From Margaritifera margaritifera (lineage: Eukaryota > Mollusca > Bivalvia > Unionida > Margaritiferidae), in NCBI GenBank assembly GCA_029931535.1, contig JAQPZY010001670.1, positions 4,550,501-4,614,500 of the forward strand: a DNA stretch of 64,000 nucleotides, read 5' to 3'. A model generated the notes under the pieces. It had not been told where the DNA came from and did no database searches. It saw only the letters and a program-made list of their open reading frames with translations. Of this stretch, positions 1 through 12,730 are shown in pieces (the first letter of the stretch is position 1; each line of letters begins with the position of its first letter). Position numbers and translations under genes: made by a program.

Positions 1-94
1 TTGTTTTTTTCTGATACATTAATGTAAGTGGGAAAAACATCTTATATATGGAAATGTATCACATGCTACTACTAAAAGATTGCATCTTTTTGAA

Positions 95-1165
95 ATACCA
101 GGGTTGTAGCTAGGCCTACTCAAGTACTCATATGAGTGAAATACCAGGGTTGTAGCTAGGCCTACTCAAGTACTTGTATGAGTGAAATATCAGGGGTATA
201 GCAAGGCCTGCTCAAGTACTCATATGAGTGAAATACAAAGGGTATAGCTAGGCCTACTCAAGTGCTCATATGAATGAAATACCAGGGTTGTAGCTAGGCC
301 TACTCAAGTACTCATATTAGTGAAATACAAGGGGTGTAACGACCTACTCAGGTACTTGTATGAGTGAAATACCAGGGGTGTAACTAGACCTAATCAAGTA
401 CTCATGTGAGTGAAATACCAGGGGTGTAACTAGACCTAATCAAGTACTCATGTGAGTGAAATACCAGGGGTGTAACTAGACCTAATCAAGTACTCATGTG
501 AGTGAAATACCAGGGGTGTAACTAGACCTAATCAAGTACTCATGTGAGTGAAATACCAGGGGTGTAACTAGACCTAATCAAGTACTCATGTGAGTGAAAT
601 ACCAGGGGTGTAACGACCTACTCAAGTACTTGTATGAGTGAAATATCAGGGGTATAGCTAGACCTACTCAAGTACTCGTGTGAGTGAAATACCAGGGGTA
701 TAGCTAGGCCTACTCAAGTACTCATGTGAATGAAATACCAGGGGTATAGCTAGGCCTACTCATAGCTAGGCCTACTCAAGTACTCATGTGAGTGAAATGC
801 TAGGAGTGTAGCTTGGCCTACTCAAATAATTATGTGAGTGAAATGCCAGGAGTGTAGCTTGGCCTACTCAAATAATTATGTGAGTGAAATGCTAGGAGTG
901 TAGCTTGGCCTACTCAAATAATTATGTGAGTGAAATGCTAGGAGTGTAGCTTGGCCTACTCAAATAATTATGTGAGTGAAATGCTAGGAGTGTAGCTTGC
1001 CCTACTCAAATAATTATGTGAGTGAAATGTTAGGAGTGTAGCTTGGCCTACTCAAATAATTATGTGAGTGAAATGCTAGGAGTGTAGCTTGGCCTACTCA
1101 AATAATTATGTGAGTGAAATGCTAGGAGTGTAGCTTGGCCTACTTAGATACTCTTGTGATAATCT
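95..1165. repeat. 46-bp tandem satellite, about 23 copies
   Basis: The unit starts GAAATACCAGGGGTGTAACT and ends with a TCAAGTACTCATGTGAGT-like stretch; successive GGGGTGTAAC starts lie 46 bases apart. There are two subfamilies. The first (to about 780) has ACCAGGG and AAGTACT; the second (about 790-1160) has GCTAGGAGTGTAGCTTGGCC and AAATAATTATG. Within each subfamily runs of nearly identical copies occur (for example about 410-640), which suggests recent local amplification. No coding potential. Confidence 0.93.
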
Positions 1166-1838
1166 AGAAGTTAACACTGTCATAAAACGGTCTCCAATAT
1201 CCCCTTTTGTGTTTCTAACTTAGAAATATTGTCCTCAGATAATCTAGTTTAAATATCATAGTTACTTAAATACCAAATCATGTATTAAAAATGTTTCCTG
1301 ATACATATTGAGTGTTAATTGTTCATCTTTCTTGTACAAAGGCAGCCACATACTAATCTGACTAATTGATTAAGATAAAACAGCATTGGGGGTAATGATC
1401 AAAGTAACTCTTAGAACAGAACAGAACCTTTATTTGATATTGAAATTTCAAGCCACATGCAGGCAGCATATGAGAGCAATGTAATGCTTATATATATTAG
1501 GTGGCAGTGTGTGTAGAGAGTAGTTATTTAACATTTTAGGGTACCAACAAATATATGATAAAATGGGGTGTGCATTACTATCGTATGATGTAAAACAACA
1601 TAAACTGTACATTTTGGAAAAAAATTGTGTTGTATACATGTACGAATACCTACCCATACATACACATATGCATACATATGTATACGTACATACAAGTACA
1701 TACATATATACACATGCACACCTTACCAAACTTTATTACATCAGAATTAGTACAATAATAAGATGGTAAGAATTCACATCTTTCTCTTGAGAAAAAAGAC
1801 AGACAAACAAATAGTGAAATTCATCACCTATGTCATCC
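1166..1838. other. No gene seen; TACA-rich low-complexity patch
   Basis: No convincing coding region or splice-bounded exon is visible. About 1630-1720 is a degenerate ACATAC/ATACAT-rich microsatellite, which alone produces the short open frames found there on both strands. Confidence 0.5.
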
Positions 1839-2300
1839 CTATTGCACATGGTGCATTTTCTGTCTTGGTATGTTTTCCCAGTGCCCTGACTCTGCTGGAA
1901 GTTTGTGGTTGCTAGTTTTAAATTTTAGCAAATAAACATTTCTTTCTAAAGATATCAAGTACTTCTTAAAGTTTAAGTCTCGTTTGAATAATTGATGTAT
2001 CATACCTTTCGATGTAGCTTCTAATCTTGTACTCCATTCCTGTATAAATAAATCATTTAATGATTGTGCAATGCTTGCTTTTAGAGCTTGAGGGTTATGT
2101 ATTGATGCTTGGTAGAGCAGATCAGTTGTTCCAACTGAAATCAAAATGTTTTTAATATGTTGAGAATATTTATAAATAAGGCCGGAATGTATATCATGCA
2201 ACATGATATTGTATAGTTTTGCGGAAATTAAATTTTGGAGTATTTTGCGTTTATTATCGAGGTCCGAAATCCAGAGTCATAGAAAGTCGTTATAAGGGGT
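1839..2300 (-). pseudogene. Non-LTR retrotransposon C-terminal remnant
   Basis: The minus-strand frame (121 residues at 1839-2204, probably extending upstream to about 2300) contains a string typical of the end of mollusc and cnidarian LINE polyproteins: a QEWSTRLEATSKG-like segment, then a FKRDLNFKKYL-like segment, then LLKFKTSNHKLPAESGHW, followed by an IPRQ motif. In that family this precedes a terminal zinc-knuckle-like sequence, which is missing here. No reverse transcriptase lies next to it, so this is a truncated fragment. Family recognition is from pattern memory; a protein search would be decisive. Confidence 0.5.
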
Positions 2301-2504
2301 TTCATATTAATTAAGTTGAAGCTACTTGTTCCAAAAAAGCATTGACACAAGTTTGAATTCTAATTTCACTGTTTGATGGAATATCAGTAGTCATGTGCCT
2401 GGGATATTGTATAAAGATGTTTTTTATGTTTCATTTGAATTAGAAAAAATAAAAAGGGACTTAACTAAGTGGAATATTTTTCTTGCTAAATGATGGAATA
2501 TTAT

Positions 2505-3625
2505 TTATCAGAGTCATTGGATTTATTATTTATCAGTCATTGGATTTAATATTTATTATTTATCAGTAATTGGATTTATTATTTATCAGTCACTGGATTT
2601 ATTATTTATCAGTCATTGGATTTAATATTTATTATTTATCAGTCATTGGATTTATTGTTTATCAGTCACTGGATTTATTATTTATCAGTCATTGGATTTA
2701 TTATTATTATTTATCAGTCATTGGATTTATTATTATTATTATTTATCAGAGTCATTGGATTTATTATTTATCAGTCATTGGATTTATTATTTATCAGTCA
2801 TTGGATTTATCAGAGTTATTGGGTTTTTTATTTATCAGTCATTGGATTTTTTATTTATCAGAGTCATTGGATTTATTATTTATTAGTCATTGTATTTATT
2901 ATTTATCAGTCATTGGATTTATTATTTATTATTTATCAGTCATTGGATTTATTATTTATCAGTCATTGGATTTATTATTTATTATTTATTAGTCATTGGA
3001 TTTATTATTTATCAGAGTCATTGGATTTATTATTTATCAGTCATTGAATTTATCAGTCATTGGATTTATTATCTATCAGTCATTGGATTTATTATTTATC
3101 AGTCATTGGATTTATTATTTCTTATTTATCAGTCATTGGATTTATCAGAGTCATTGGATTTATTATTTATCAGTCATTGTATTTATTGTTTATTAGTCAT
3201 TTAATTTATTATTTATCAAAGTCATTGGATTTATTATTTATCAGTTATTGGATCTATTATTTATTAGAGTCATTGGATTTATTATTTATCAGTCATTGGA
3301 TTTATTATTTATCAGTCATTGGATTTATTATTTATTATTTATCAATCAATTTTTTATTTATCAGTATCTTTGGATTTATTATTTATCAGTCATTGGATTT
3401 ATTATTTATCAGTCATTGAATTTATTATTTTTAATCAGTCATTGGATTTATTATTTCTTATTTATCAGTCATTGGATTTATCAGAGTCATTGGATTTATT
3501 ATTTATCAGTCATTGGATTTATTGTTTATTAGTCATTTAATTTATTATTGATCAAAGTCATTGGATTTATTATTTATCAGTTATTGGATCTATTATTTAT
3601 CAGTGTCATTGGATTTATTATTTAA
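2505..3625. repeat. 23-bp AT-rich satellite (TCATTGGATTTATTATTTATCAG)
   Basis: About 45 copies of a 23-base unit reading TCATTGGATT-TATTATTTAT-CAG, with frequent small indels (extra TATTAT triplets, CAG versus CAGAG junctions). The unit has few stop trinucleotides on the + strand and is not a multiple of three, so all three + frames stay open for long stretches. The resulting long 'proteins' rich in YYLSVIGF are artefacts. A larger duplication is visible: about 3060-3240 is closely repeated at about 3400-3600. Confidence 0.93.
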
Positions 3626-4423
3626 AGAAAAGCAGTATATTAAAAAATGGATGATATTATGACATGAATGAGGCCTGAGGTGGCTTTTATTTGTCATTGC
3701 CCCCCACCCCCACTGCCCCCCCCCCCCCCAAAAAAAAAAATATGTATAATGTAGTTCTTTATGGTACATTTTGGTAAGGGTATATTTTGGTATCACTTGG
3801 GTACATTTTTACCAAAAGTGGGTACGTTTTGACATACTTTGGGTATATTTTTGTTGGTATATTTTGGCAACGGTACTGTTTTGGTAAGGGTGTGTTCCTA
3901 CAATAAATTCATACTATTCCAGTACAATAAAACAATGCAATAACTTTATTTCCCCAATTAAATGGAGAAACAGCTTGATACAATGAATGATTAATGAACA
4001 TTGATCAAGGAAGGTGAGGAAATTTAAAAAATGTGTTTGTTTTTGCTGGTTTTAATGGCACTTGGCTTTATTATGCCAAGGAAATGGAGGCAGCCAACAG
4101 AGGATGACCTAGGCAGGTTATTGAACCCATGCCCATTGTATTACGAGTCTGACACTGTACCATCTGAGGTACCATGCCTCACAAATTTAGTCAGTGAAAT
4201 ACATATATTTTATCAATCCAGAACTAAATCCTTTGTTTGAGGCATGCAGGATGATGATTGTTGTTGCAATTTAACAAATAATATATTGAAAAGACAGCAA
4301 TAAGAAAATTACAGATTAATCAGTATATTGCTGTTTTCTGATGTCGTGAAATAAATCTGTTATTTTCTTCTGAAAATCATGGAAATATTTAATCATTGTT
4401 TGCAAGATTGTAAAGTGTCTTTC
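3626..4423. other. Non-coding; homopolymer tract and weak TTTTGG repeats
   Basis: Contains a C-rich then A-rich tract (about 3700-3740), followed to about 3900 by a degenerate repeat of TTTTGGTAAGGGTATATTTTGG-like pieces. About 3900-4420 shows no recognisable gene or mobile element. Confidence 0.45.
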
Positions 4424-5779
4424 TTAAGTGCTATTGGTAATGCACAATTGAGTACAGGTGGGTGGCGGGTGGTACTCTGATTGTGAAGAAATTGCTAAAA
4501 CTTATGGTAATAGTGATGTCCCATTTCTTTCAATTAATTATCCTGTAATATTTAGCAGCGAGTGTGTGAAAGAAAAACTTGTAATAAAAACAATTCCATA
4601 CCTTTTTGTCTACAGATTTTGATGCAGTGTATAGCAATATGGAGTCTATATGCAGTGAAAAAGAAATGTCATTAACACATGAATAATCCATTTAGTGGCA
4701 ATAAGAAGTGGAATTTGTATAAAACTTGCAGAAATTGAACATCAGCTGTTTTACTGCACATACTGTTTGCAAATAAAATTGAGTTTTGTCAGTCTCCTGC
4801 ACTAGCCATAAGCAGCAATTTATGATGAAGACAATGACACAATTGTACATGTATTTTGGTAGTAATATTAATGACACAATTTTCAGCCCCAAACATTATG
4901 ATGATCCCCAAAATTAAGAGTCTGGAGTATTTTCATATTCTCCTTTCACTTGTCTTTCTATATTTACACGTGGCTTATTTGACAGCAACTGTAGAAAAGC
5001 ACATGGATATATAAATGTATACATGTCATATTCACCATCAATAAGCATGTTGTGCAATACTTAGTTTAAAATTCACAATTATTGACAATCGTAACATCGA
5101 ATGTAATTTTGTTAAGATTTGTCTTTTTCTTAATTTGAACTACACACTGGCTTTAGGTGAAGTGCCACCTCACACACTAGTGGAAACACTTACAACTACA
5201 ATAGTTCTCATACGTACAAACAAATTCAATATATATCCCATTTATGGATACATATAAAGTTTATTTAGGATAATCAGCTAATGTCAAGTACTTTTCATTG
5301 TCTTTAGAAAGGTATTAAGATCGAAGGACTGATAATACATGTACGTTAAGATATAAACTTCAGTGGAGTAATATTTATATTGACGGTGAAAGAAGAGGGG
5401 AAAAGAAGTAAAATGTAAACACACAAATAAGTCATTTCATAGTATGTATTTCAGGAATGTTAAGGAATTGGCTTTGCTATTAACAGTACTGTTCACAACT
5501 GTACTTTCAATATAGAAAGTTCGATAACCATCAGGTTACAGGTATGCGTAAAATATGACTGTCAGTCATGGGACCGAGTTGACTGGAAGAAGACCAATAT
5601 GGCAGCTTCCATTACATGGCGTCGTGACATTTGCCACATGCATTGTACCTGCACATTTAAATTACAGTTTTTTAAGTTGATAATTGATAAATTTTCACTT
5701 ATTGCGTACTATAAGTGATATATGGTATACCACAACCACCCACCCTGTTAAACTCATTTGCGTTACCAATAGTCCTTAA
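4424..5779 (+). mobile_element. Non-autonomous TIR element, copy 1 (about 1.35 kb)
   Basis: The ends are inverted copies of each other: CTATTGGTAATGCACAATTG at 4431 with a GGTGGGTGGCGGGTGGT tract just inside, and the complement (ACCACAACCACCCACCCTG ... GCGTTACCAATAG) at about 5733-5773. TTAA stands just outside both ends (4424-4427 and 5776-5779), which would fit a TTAA target duplication of piggyBac type. That point is tentative, because copy 2 does not show it. No transposase is recognisable inside. Confidence 0.6.
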
Positions 5780-6134
5780 ACTAGAATAAAATGGACATTG
5801 TATTAGGAAGTGTAATTCATTTTCAATCTTTATTACAGTGTTCACAAATTCTGCTTTATAAATGAGTAAAAGGATTTAAATATCTTTCATTTTCTGTATT
5901 TTATGGGAACTCACTGAGAATTTTGTAAGAATATGCCTTTTAGAAAAGTCTGTGATTTCAGAAAGATATTTTTAATATGCAAATCCTTTAGAAATAAGTT
6001 GTAAGTTTTCTATTTGTGTTAATTTTTTTATAATAATGCTAAAATTGTTTATATTTATCATATGCTAAACAACTGTTTAGTGTGATTCAGTTTCTTTTGG
6101 CAAAAGTCTGTATTATGCAAATTAGAATGTTGAA

Positions 6135-8146
6135 GGGGTATTGGTAATGCAAATAGGCTTCATAGTGTGGGTGGGTGTGGTATAGCCAAAAATCACATAT
6201 AGCACATAATAGGTGGAAACTTGTATATTAGTAACTTAAAAAACTGTCATTTAAATGTGTAGGTATAATTTGTTTTGTGGAAAAAGGTATTTATAAGAAC
6301 TAAAATAGACAATTTGATATTGCATTTTACGCGCAATAGATCACGACACTGAGATAGAATTGAGATATTGCATTGTAATTATCGTGTTACATGGAGACTA
6401 AGCAATGCACATTAAATTTTTCATATACATTGAACCTTGAGTACGCTGCATGTAGCAAACATCACGATGCCATTTAATGGGGGCTGCCATTTTGGTCTTT
6501 TTCCAGTCGAGCCAGTCCCATGACTGACAGTCATATTACACGCATACCTATAACCCGATTGCTATCAAACTTTCCATATAGAAAGTACAGTTGTGGTCGA
6601 TACTGTTAATAGCAAAGACAATTCCTAAACGTTCCTGAAACACATACTATGAAAGGACTTATTTGCTTGTTTACGTGTCACTTCTTTTCCTCACTTATTT
6701 CACCATATGTAGTTCTATAAATATTAATCCGCCAAAGTGTATATCTTCTGGTATTTTCAGTCCTTCGTTCCTAATACCCATCTAAAGATAATTAAAAGTG
6801 CTTGACATTAGCTAATTATCCTAAATAAACCTTATATGTATGCATAAATGGGATATATATTGAATTTGCTTGTAAGTATGAGAACTATTGTAGTGATGGT
6901 ATGTGTTTACGCTAGTGTGTGAGAAGGCATTTTCCCCCAAAGCAAGAGTGGTTCAAATTAAGAAAAAGACAAAATTAAAAACTGATCAGGTAATATATAC
7001 GAGGAGTTGCATACTTTAGAAGAAGGTATTTCGCTCAGTTCTGTTGGATGTTACAATTGTCACTAATTGTAAATGTTAAACTAAGTATAGCGCAAAATGC
7101 TTAGTGACGGTGAATATGACATATATGCATGTATATATCCATGTGCTTTGTACAGTGGATTATATGGTGTGTCGAATAGGCCAATTGACACATATATATT
7201 ATTAATTATATACATATTAGTGGTGATTTAGTGACATTTTTTGGTATTTTGATATATCGTTATTTATATTGATTTGTGTGTGACATTTGAACACTGGATA
7301 AATTAGTTTTTTATCATTGTACAGTGTAGTCATTTGCAAAGACATGGGTGCTTTAGAAAAGCAGGATAACAGGAGTTGGCTTAATGTGGCTGGTGGGCTA
7401 CATAAAGGGGAAATATTAGACCAAAGTCTTACATTTTGTACAGTTTGCCTTGAACCCATTACAAGGATACCAAGATGGTCAGAGATTTAAACTAATGACT
7501 CAATAATTAATACAGTAAAGAAAACTAATTTACTAATTGTTGTAAAATATATAGATGTACAGCATGTACAGAAAGACGTGAGCAGAAAATATGAAATATT
7601 CCAGAATGTTCATTTTTGGGATCATCATAATGTTTGTCACTGAAAATTGTGTCATTATTATTATTACCAATATACATGTATAACTGTGTCATTGTCTACA
7701 TCATAAAATGCTGCTTATTGCCAGTACAGGCCTCCCTACCTTGTTTTAGGAACTACTGTCAAGGTTGTTCATGACTGATAAGAATCCATTTTATTTGCAA
7801 ACAGTATGTGCAGAAAAACAGTTCATGTTCAATATATTCAAGTTTTATACAAAATCCACTTCACCTTGCCACTAAATGGATTATTCATAAGTGTCAGTGA
7901 CATTCCTTTTTCACTCCATACATGTACAGACTCCATATTACAGTATACTGCATCAAAGTCTGTGGACAAAAAGGTATGGCATTTTTTTTTTATAAGTTAT
8001 TCTTTCACACACTCACTGCTAAATGTTACAGAATACTTAATTGAAAGATATGGGACATCACTATCACCAAAATTTTTAGCCATTTCTTCACTTTCATAGT
8101 ACCATCCCCCACCCACCCATAATGAATTGTGCATTACCAACAGCCC
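6135..8146 (-). mobile_element. Non-autonomous TIR element, copy 2, inverted relative to copy 1
   Basis: It starts GGGGTATTGGTAATGC (6135) and ends GCATTACCAACAGCCC (8146), the same terminal repeats as the neighbouring element. Its interior is the reverse complement of copy 1 over most of its length: GACTGACAGTCAT is at about 6519, matching about 5560; the GCCACTAAATGGATTATTCAT segment near 7870 matches about 4680-4700 inverted. It is about 650 bases longer than copy 1, so one copy has indels (about 6260-6450, and probably part of 7130-7560). No transposase frame was seen. Confidence 0.6.
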
Positions 8147-8561
8147 ATAAAACATCTAAAAGATTAGAAATACTGAAAAACCAGTAATGTTTCCCTTGTT
8201 CATGGAGTGTTTTTGGAACATGTATAGGCATCAGACAACAGATCAGAAGTGTTAGATGCAAGGCTATGTACAAATTTCCCAGCTGTCTGTACTATATCAA
8301 TCTGTAATGGGTATCTATCAAATTCAGATGCAATACATGTAGCAAAGTTTGAACTTCTTGTTGATTTTTCAGTGGGCAAATTTCTAATGATCTTGCACAA
8401 ATCAAATAAAACAGCAGTGTTCTGCTTTTTTGGAGAGAACAGGTCCATATTACAATAGCATATTAAATAAAATTGATAACAGCATGGTCAAATATATGTA
8501 AACTGGTAGGAATACTAGGTTGAACGGAGTGAAATATTCTTTTTTATTTGTATACCACTAA
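8147..8561. other. No feature recognised
   Basis: Short open frames occur on both strands at 8200-8458, but they are complementary shadows of one another. They show no familiar domain, and no splice-bounded exon is evident. Confidence 0.4.
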
Positions 8562-8829
8562 CAGGGCCGTTGCAAGTTTGCACAGGATGAAATGGTGTCC
8601 CGGGTGAGCAGCGCCCCAACCCTCACAAAAAAAAAACAGCAAACTGTTTATTTTTTTTAATGTATTAAATAGTCATGAGAATAATACCTAAACATAGGTA
8701 TTTCAGTGAAAAAGTTGTACGTTTATTAAAGTAAAATACAGAATAAAAAGAACATGATCTGTGAAATGGCACACCTCCCCCACCTCCCTGACAGTTGCCC
8801 GTATCGCCCGCTTTATTACTACACCCCTG
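8562..8829. mobile_element. hAT-type MITE with 8-bp target duplication
   Basis: Begins CAGGGCCGTTGCAAG and ends CACCCCTG, the imperfect CAGGG...CCCTG termini usual for hAT elements. The flanks ACCACTAA (8554-8561) and ATCACTAA (8830-8837) match at 7 of 8 positions, as expected for the 8-bp duplication hAT transposases make. 268 bp, no coding capacity, so non-autonomous. Confidence 0.7.
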
Positions 8830-9024
8830 ATCACTAACACACCGTTTGCATAGAGTTGTTTCTTTGCCTCTATAAAAGAACTAGAAGCAGAGAAAGTTAC
8901 ACCTGAATAAGTATATGAGTTTGTAAATTCAGTATGTTGATTCAGTATTGAAAAGTGGCTGTAAGGCCATATGAGCTTAAAGTATGGATGTGTGCATCAA
9001 GAATCATCAGTCAGCATCTTCTTC

Positions 9025-9190
9025 CTGCAGGCTCCGGGATTGAGAATAAGCCGGATGTGCCCTCCTGTATGTCATAAGAGACAACTAATGGAAACAGGAG
9101 CTGCAGTGGCACAGTGGATAGCGTGTTATACATGAAACCAAAAGGGTGCATGTTCAAATCCTATGATAGGATCAGCCCAAATGACTTCAC
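9025..9190 (+). mobile_element. tRNA-derived SINE, copy 1
   Basis: GGAGCTGCAGTGGCACAGTG (about 9098) resembles a tRNA A-box region, and GTGCATGTTCAAATCC (about 9147) resembles a degenerate B box. Upstream is a module containing GATGTGCCCTCCTGTATG and AGAGACAACTAATGG. The same module stands before SINE copy 2 near 37200-37265, so it is likely part of the element. Degenerate; not a functional tRNA gene. Confidence 0.6.
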
Positions 9191-12100
9191 AAAAACCAAT
9201 GAACTGAATTTGACCAAACAGAAAAAAAAGCATTCTGGAATGATAGCCTTTAAATTAAATATTGTACAAATCATGCCGATCTGGCATCAAATAGAACCAC
9301 CATTACTAAAAGGAAAACAACTTTAAAACAATTTTGCAAAAACTTTAACATAATCTGACCAGGTTTAACAGGAAACATCTTGGCATGAAGGCCTCTAAAT
9401 GTTTTTACAAATGATGCTGATCTGCCATCAGATATGTCCACCAGTACTAAATATAGAAAAACCTTGAAATAACTTCTAAAAATACATCTGAACAGAATTC
9501 AACCAAATAAGTCAAAAAACATCTTGGCATAAAGGCATCCCAAGCTGGTACAAATGATGCCTTAAAATGTGACTATCATTACTAAAAATAGAACAAGGGG
9601 CAGAAGTGGGCCTGTGATGGCCTAATAGCCAAATGAAAGAGCAGTTGGCTGAGAAATCTGGGTCAGTAGGATGCTTTGAGTTGAAATATTTTCCAATGCT
9701 GTTGATTCCACATATCATTGATCAGTTTTTTAGAGATTAAGTTCTTTACATTTTTTTTTTAGCAATGGCAGTCATACTTTATGGCAGATCAGCATCTTTT
9801 TTGTATAAATATGAAAGGCCTTCAAGCTAAGGCAATTCTGTCAAATTTGGTCAGATTCTATCAAGCAGTATTTGGGAAGTTGCTGTTAAAGATTTTTCTA
9901 ATTTTAGTAACAGCAGCTATACTTGATGGCAGATTGTCATAATTTGCACAAATTTAAAAGCCCTTTATGCCAGGATGTTTCTATCAAATTTTGTCATATT
10001 CTGTTGAGTGGTTTTTGAGAAGAAATTATTTAAAGTTTTTTTTTTGTTTTTAGCAATGGAGGCCATATATGTGGTGGATCAGCATAATTTGTACAATGCT
10101 TGAAAGCCCATGATGTTAGGGATGCTTTCTGTCAAATTCAGTTCAGTGGTTATTTAGAAGAAGAAGTTTTAAAAAAATTATATTTTTAGTAACAGTGGTC
10201 ATACTTGATGGCGGATTGGAAGTATTTGTACAAATTTGAAATGCCAGCATGATGTCTATCAGCAGTTGGTTAAATTGAGCAGTTTTGGAGAAGAAGTAAT
10301 TTCAAGGGTTTTCTATTTTTAGTAATGTTAGTCATATTTGGTAGCAAATGAGCATCATTTGTACAAACTTTAATGCATTCCATGTTAGAATAATTTTTGT
10401 TGAATTTGGTCATATTTTGTTCAGAGGTTGCAATGAAGAAGTCAGTTATACATTTTTCTGTTTTTAGTAACAGTTGCAGGTTGCTGAGAAGAAGTTTTTT
10501 AAATGTTATATTCTATTTTTTGGAAAAGTGACCAAATTTGAAGGTAAATCGGCATTGTTTGTAAAAAATGTAAAGCCTTTCATCTGTATCTTTTGTCGAA
10601 ATTTAAAATCCCTTCATGCCAAGATGCTTTCTGTCAAATTTGGTCAAATTCGAGCAGTTTTCGCGAAGAAGTCAGTTACAGTTTTTGTGATTTTAGTAAC
10701 AGTGGCCATTTTTGATGGTGAATCAGCATCATTTGTACAAACTTGAAGTTCTTTATGCTAGGATGGTTTGTGTTAACATTTATTTCAATTCTCTTGAGCA
10801 GTTTTGAGAAGTCATAAAAAGGTTTTCTATGCTTAGTAATGGTGGCCATATTAGATGGTGGATCATCATAATTTGTAGAAACTTGAGAAGCCATCATACC
10901 AGAATGCTTCCTGTCACATTTTGTTGAAATTGGTGTAGTAGTATTTGAGAAGTTGAAAATAGCAATCATTGATGGATGCATGATGGACCCTAGGCCATAC
11001 CATAAGCTCAGTTGGCCTTATGGCCAGGTGAGTTAAAACCCTAAAAATAGCTTCTCAAAGAGCAATGAACAAAATTTGACAAAATTGAATAGAAAGCATT
11101 CTGAAATGAAAGACTTCAATTACATTTTGTACAAATTATGCCAATTTGCCTTAAAAATATGTCTGCCATTTCTAAAATAAAAAAAAAACTTTAAACCACT
11201 TCTCAAAAACTGCTCAATAGATTTTGACTAACTTTCAGAGAAAGAATTTTGGTATGAAAACCTTTAAATTTGTTACAAATGATGCTGATCTGCCATTGAA
11301 CATGGCTACCAATACTAAAAATAGAAAAACTGTTGAACAACTACTCAAAATTAACAGCATATGACCAAATTTAATAGAAAGCAACCTGGCATTAAGTCCT
11401 TTCAAGTTTGTACAGTTAATGCTGATCTGTCATCAAATATGGACCCCATTAAAAAAACAGAAACATCCTGGCTTAAAGGCCTTCCAGTTTTTTTTTACAA
11501 ATAATGCAGATGAGCCATATAAAAATGACTGTCATTACTCAAAATATATTTGAAGAATCTATGAACTTCACAAACATTGCTCAGCAGAATTTGAACAAAT
11601 TTTATAGAAAGCATCCCAGCTTGAAGTTCTTTCAAATTTGTACAAAGGATGCCAATCTCCCTTCAGATATGACACCTTTATTAAAAATATAAAAAGTTTA
11701 AATAACTTCTTCTCAAGAACCACTCAGTAGAATTTGAAAACATTTGACAGAAAGCATCCTGGCATGAAGGATTTCCGGTTTATATAAATGACCTGCACCT
11801 GCAATCAAAATATGGCCGTCATAAATTAAAATAAAAAACCTTGAAACAACTTTTTCAAAAAAAAACCCCACTTAACATAATTTAACCAAAGTCAGTAGAA
11901 AGCATAGTGGCATTAAAGCCTTTCAGATTTGTACAAACAATACCAATCTGCCATGAAATACGACCACCATTTCTAATACGTAGAAAAATCTTTAAACAGC
12001 TTCTAAGAAATGGTTTAACAGAATTTGACATATATGAAGGAAAGCAACCTGGTATGAAGGCCATTTAATTTTGTGCAGATATGTTGATCCTCTCTCAAAT

Positions 12101-12730
12101 ATGGCCACTGTTGCTGAAAATTAAGAAACCTTCTTTTCTTTAAAACTGCTCAACAGAATTTTCCATACTTTGAAAGCATATTGGCATAGGAGCCTTTCAA
12201 ATTTGAACACATGATACAGATTTGCAATCAGCTACCACCATTGCTAAAAACAAAACCTTTAAGTGATGTGTCAAAAATAACTCAATAAATAAATGGCAGA
12301 AAGTATTTGGCATTAAGGCCTTTCAGATTCAAACAGATGATGCTGATCTGATATCCAATATGGCCACTGTTACTAAAAATAGAAAAACATTTAAATGACT
12401 TAAACAAGAAACAAAAAATACTGCTGAACAGAACTGAACCAACTCTGACTGTAAGCATCCTGGTATAATAAAAAGAAAATTTAAGAATTGAATAAATGAT
12501 GTTGATCTGTTGTCAAATATGGATGAAGATACAAGAAAAATGGAGAAACCTTCAAACAAATGTTTTTATAACCAATCAACAGAATTTCATGGTCAACTAC
12601 TCTCAGTCATTCTAATTTGGATTAACTCTAATCCTACCCTAATGTCATTTGAAATTCCAAGTGCCACTTTTATTTTCATAATTTTTCCAGTAATTGGAAG
12701 TAAATTTTACATCAATTACGAAGAATTCTA
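9190..12730. repeat. Degenerate core-repeat blocks in alternating orientation
   Basis: The stretch is built from units of roughly 150 bases, each carrying GATGCTGATCTGCCATCAAATATGGCC-like sequence, a run like TACTAAAAATAGAAAAAC, a CAACTTCTCAAAAAC-like segment and AAAGCATCCTGGCATGAAGG. Units read forward at about 9190-9590, reverse at about 9740-10970, and forward again at about 11040-12550. A terminal-looking sequence with a small hairpin (GTTGGCCTTATGGCCAGGTG then AGTTAAAA) sits at 11011-11037, and a related inverted end at about 13117-13147. This organisation resembles non-autonomous 'pearl'/Helentron-like elements of bivalves; that assignment is inference. The short open frames are not genes. 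Confidence 0.6.

Noticed and set aside
2570..3540. Several overlapping open frames of 64-143 residues on the + strand
   Set aside because: They are translations of the 23-bp AT-rich satellite in all three frames, and most start at TTG rather than ATG.
4692..8458. Small frames in and after the paired TIR elements as candidate transposase
   Set aside because: None shows a DDE-type or other transposase motif, and opposite-strand frames mirror each other because of the inverted arrangement.
9098..9170. tRNA gene
   Set aside because: A-box and B-box-like motifs are present but degenerate, no cloverleaf can be drawn, and related copies at 37.2, 55.2 and 63.4 kb show it is a SINE.
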